From contig JAEWYD010000398.1 of NCBI GenBank assembly GCA_023462275.1, forward strand, positions 1 to 5,482: a stretch of 5,482 bases of DNA, read 5' to 3'. Positions within the stretch are counted from its first letter, which is position 1. Every line of letters starts with the position of its first letter. The stretch is from Actinomycetes bacterium (GTDB lineage Bacteria; Actinomycetota; Actinomycetes; Actinomycetales; Cellulomonadaceae). A model generated the notes under the pieces. That model saw only the letters and a program-made list of their open reading frames with translations. It was not told the origin of the DNA and made no database searches. Below, one piece after another: positions 5,094 to 5,482 of this stretch. The position numbers were made by a program, and so were the translations under genes.

Positions 5094-5482
5094 GCGACAC
5101 CGAGCCGACACGCTCCGACGACGTCCGTGACGACGTCGCCCCGGAGGTCGTGGCAGACCCGGCGGGCGCCGCGGAGCTCTCCGCGCCCGCCGGGACGACC
5201 GAGGACACCGGCGACGCGCCCGTGGCGCCGGCCGAGCTGCTGCAGGACGCGCCCGTCGAGGACGCGCCCGTTGACGTTGCGCCCGTCGAGGACGCGACCG
5301 TCGACGACACGCCCGTCGACGAGGCGGCGACCGAGGAGGTCGCACCGGCCGCGGTCGAGCCCGCGACCGAGAGCGACGAGCCGCCTGCCGCGGGGACGTC
5401 CGAGCCGGAGCTCACGACGCAGGCGGAGGCCCCTGCGGCCGAGACGCCGACGCCGGTCGCACCGCGGCCCGCCCCCCGACCC
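5090..5482 (+). CDS. N-terminal part of an acidic low-complexity protein, probably DUF349 family (cut at window edge)
   Basis: The GTG at 5090-5092 overlaps the isomerase stop (TGA 5091-5093) in the string GTGA. GGAG at 5081-5084 lies five bases before it, so translation is likely coupled to the upstream gene. The 131 visible residues run open to the edge. They are almost all Ala, Pro, Val, Glu, Asp and Thr, start VSDTEPTRSDD, contain no membrane segment or signal peptide and end in VAPRPAPRP. Residues 53-77 form five pentapeptide repeats of the type DAPVE/DATVD. In Micrococcales the gene after this cyclophilin is, as I remember it, a DUF349 protein with just such a disordered acidic head and a Pro/Arg-rich passage before the helical repeats. 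The diagnostic DUF349 region is beyond the window, so the family call is inference from position and composition. The gene itself is convincing because of the overlap and the start signal. Confidence 0.75.
   Translation, partial: MSDTEPTRSDDVRDDVAPEVVADPAGAAELSAPAGTTEDTGDAPVAPAELLQDAPVEDAPVDVAPVEDATVDDTPVDEAATEEVAPAAVEPATESDEPPAAGTSEPELTTQAEAPAAETPTPVAPRPAPRP
5161..5191 (+). other. Strong imperfect hairpin inside the coding start of the last gene
   Basis: GGCGGGC (5161-5167) pairs with GCCCGCC (5185-5191). After a three-base bulge on the left side, GCGGA (5171-5175) pairs with TCCGC (5180-5184) around the loop GCTC, giving twelve pairs in 31 bases. It encodes the Pro-Ala-Gly-Ala-Ala-Glu-Leu-Ser-Ala-Pro-Ala-Gly stretch, about 70 bases into the gene. 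No T-tract follows. The Pro-Ala-Gly / Ala-Pro-Ala-Gly residues with GC-ending codons could produce it by chance. Confidence 0.45.
5246..5320 (+). repeat. Five tandem 15-base units encoding DAPVE-like pentapeptides
   Basis: Consecutive units at 5246, 5261, 5276, 5291 and 5306 follow the pattern GAC GCG CCC GTC GAG/GAC and encode DAPVE, DAPVD, VAPVE, DATVD and DTPVD. Both the bases and the residues are conserved between units, pointing to recent internal duplication within a disordered acidic segment. The period is a multiple of three, so gain or loss of a unit would keep the frame. Confidence 0.7.

Noticed and set aside
2910..5345. 811-codon open frame on the minus strand through the isomerase, hydrolase and hisS regions
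   Set aside because: It is out of frame with or opposite to all three real genes, and composition changes abruptly along it, as expected of a chance opening.
5065..5415. 116-codon Ser/Thr/Ala/Val-rich frame on the minus strand
   Set aside because: It is the complement of the repeat-rich acidic coding region; the Ser/Gly/Thr pattern mirrors the Ala/Pro/Asp codons of the true frame.
1..5482. Mobile element, CRISPR array, phage or defence island
   Set aside because: No transposase or recombinase motif, no spaced direct repeats other than the in-frame pentapeptide units, and base composition is uniform over housekeeping genes.

Overview
The window is very GC-rich, with G or C in nearly every third codon position. 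It reads as ordinary chromosomal DNA of a high-GC actinobacterium. The protein sequences (actinobacterial-type AspRS; membrane-anchored cyclophilin followed by an acidic Ala/Pro/Glu-rich protein start; long HisRS that begins like those I remember from Micrococcales and bifidobacteria) suggest a Micrococcales organism, perhaps Cellulomonas-like. That placement is inference. The arrangement hisS / glyoxalase-II-like hydrolase / divergent peptidyl-prolyl isomerase matches the Mycobacterium tuberculosis order Rv2580c-Rv2581c-Rv2582 as I recall it.

Minus-strand half (1-4153), transcribed leftward: a metallo-beta-lactamase-fold hydrolase of the glyoxalase II type (3503-4153), then hisS (2008-3432), aspS (182-1960), and the start of a further gene running off the left edge (1-179). 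The gaps are 70, 47 and 2 bases. None holds a convincing promoter or a terminator with a T-tract, so these genes are probably one operon. Two products are tRNA-charging enzymes.

The divergent intergenic region (4154-4310) carries one candidate promoter per direction. The leftward one places its start point on the GTG of the hydrolase gene, which suggests a leaderless mRNA. The rightward one gives a leader of about 55 bases that opens with a GC-rich hairpin.

Plus-strand part (4311-5482): a membrane-anchored cyclophilin-type peptidyl-prolyl isomerase (4311-5093). It overlaps by four bases (GTGA) a gene whose acidic, low-complexity N-terminus fills the rest of the window (5090-5482, cut at the right edge) and is probably a DUF349-family protein.

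I found no mobile element, CRISPR array, tRNA/rRNA, phage gene or defence cassette. The points most worth a second look are the His31 signature of a non-discriminating AspRS, a HisRS with eukaryote/archaea-like motifs, the probable leaderless start, and strong hairpins in the cyclophilin leader and in the early coding region of the last gene. I do not see a previously undescribed system here.
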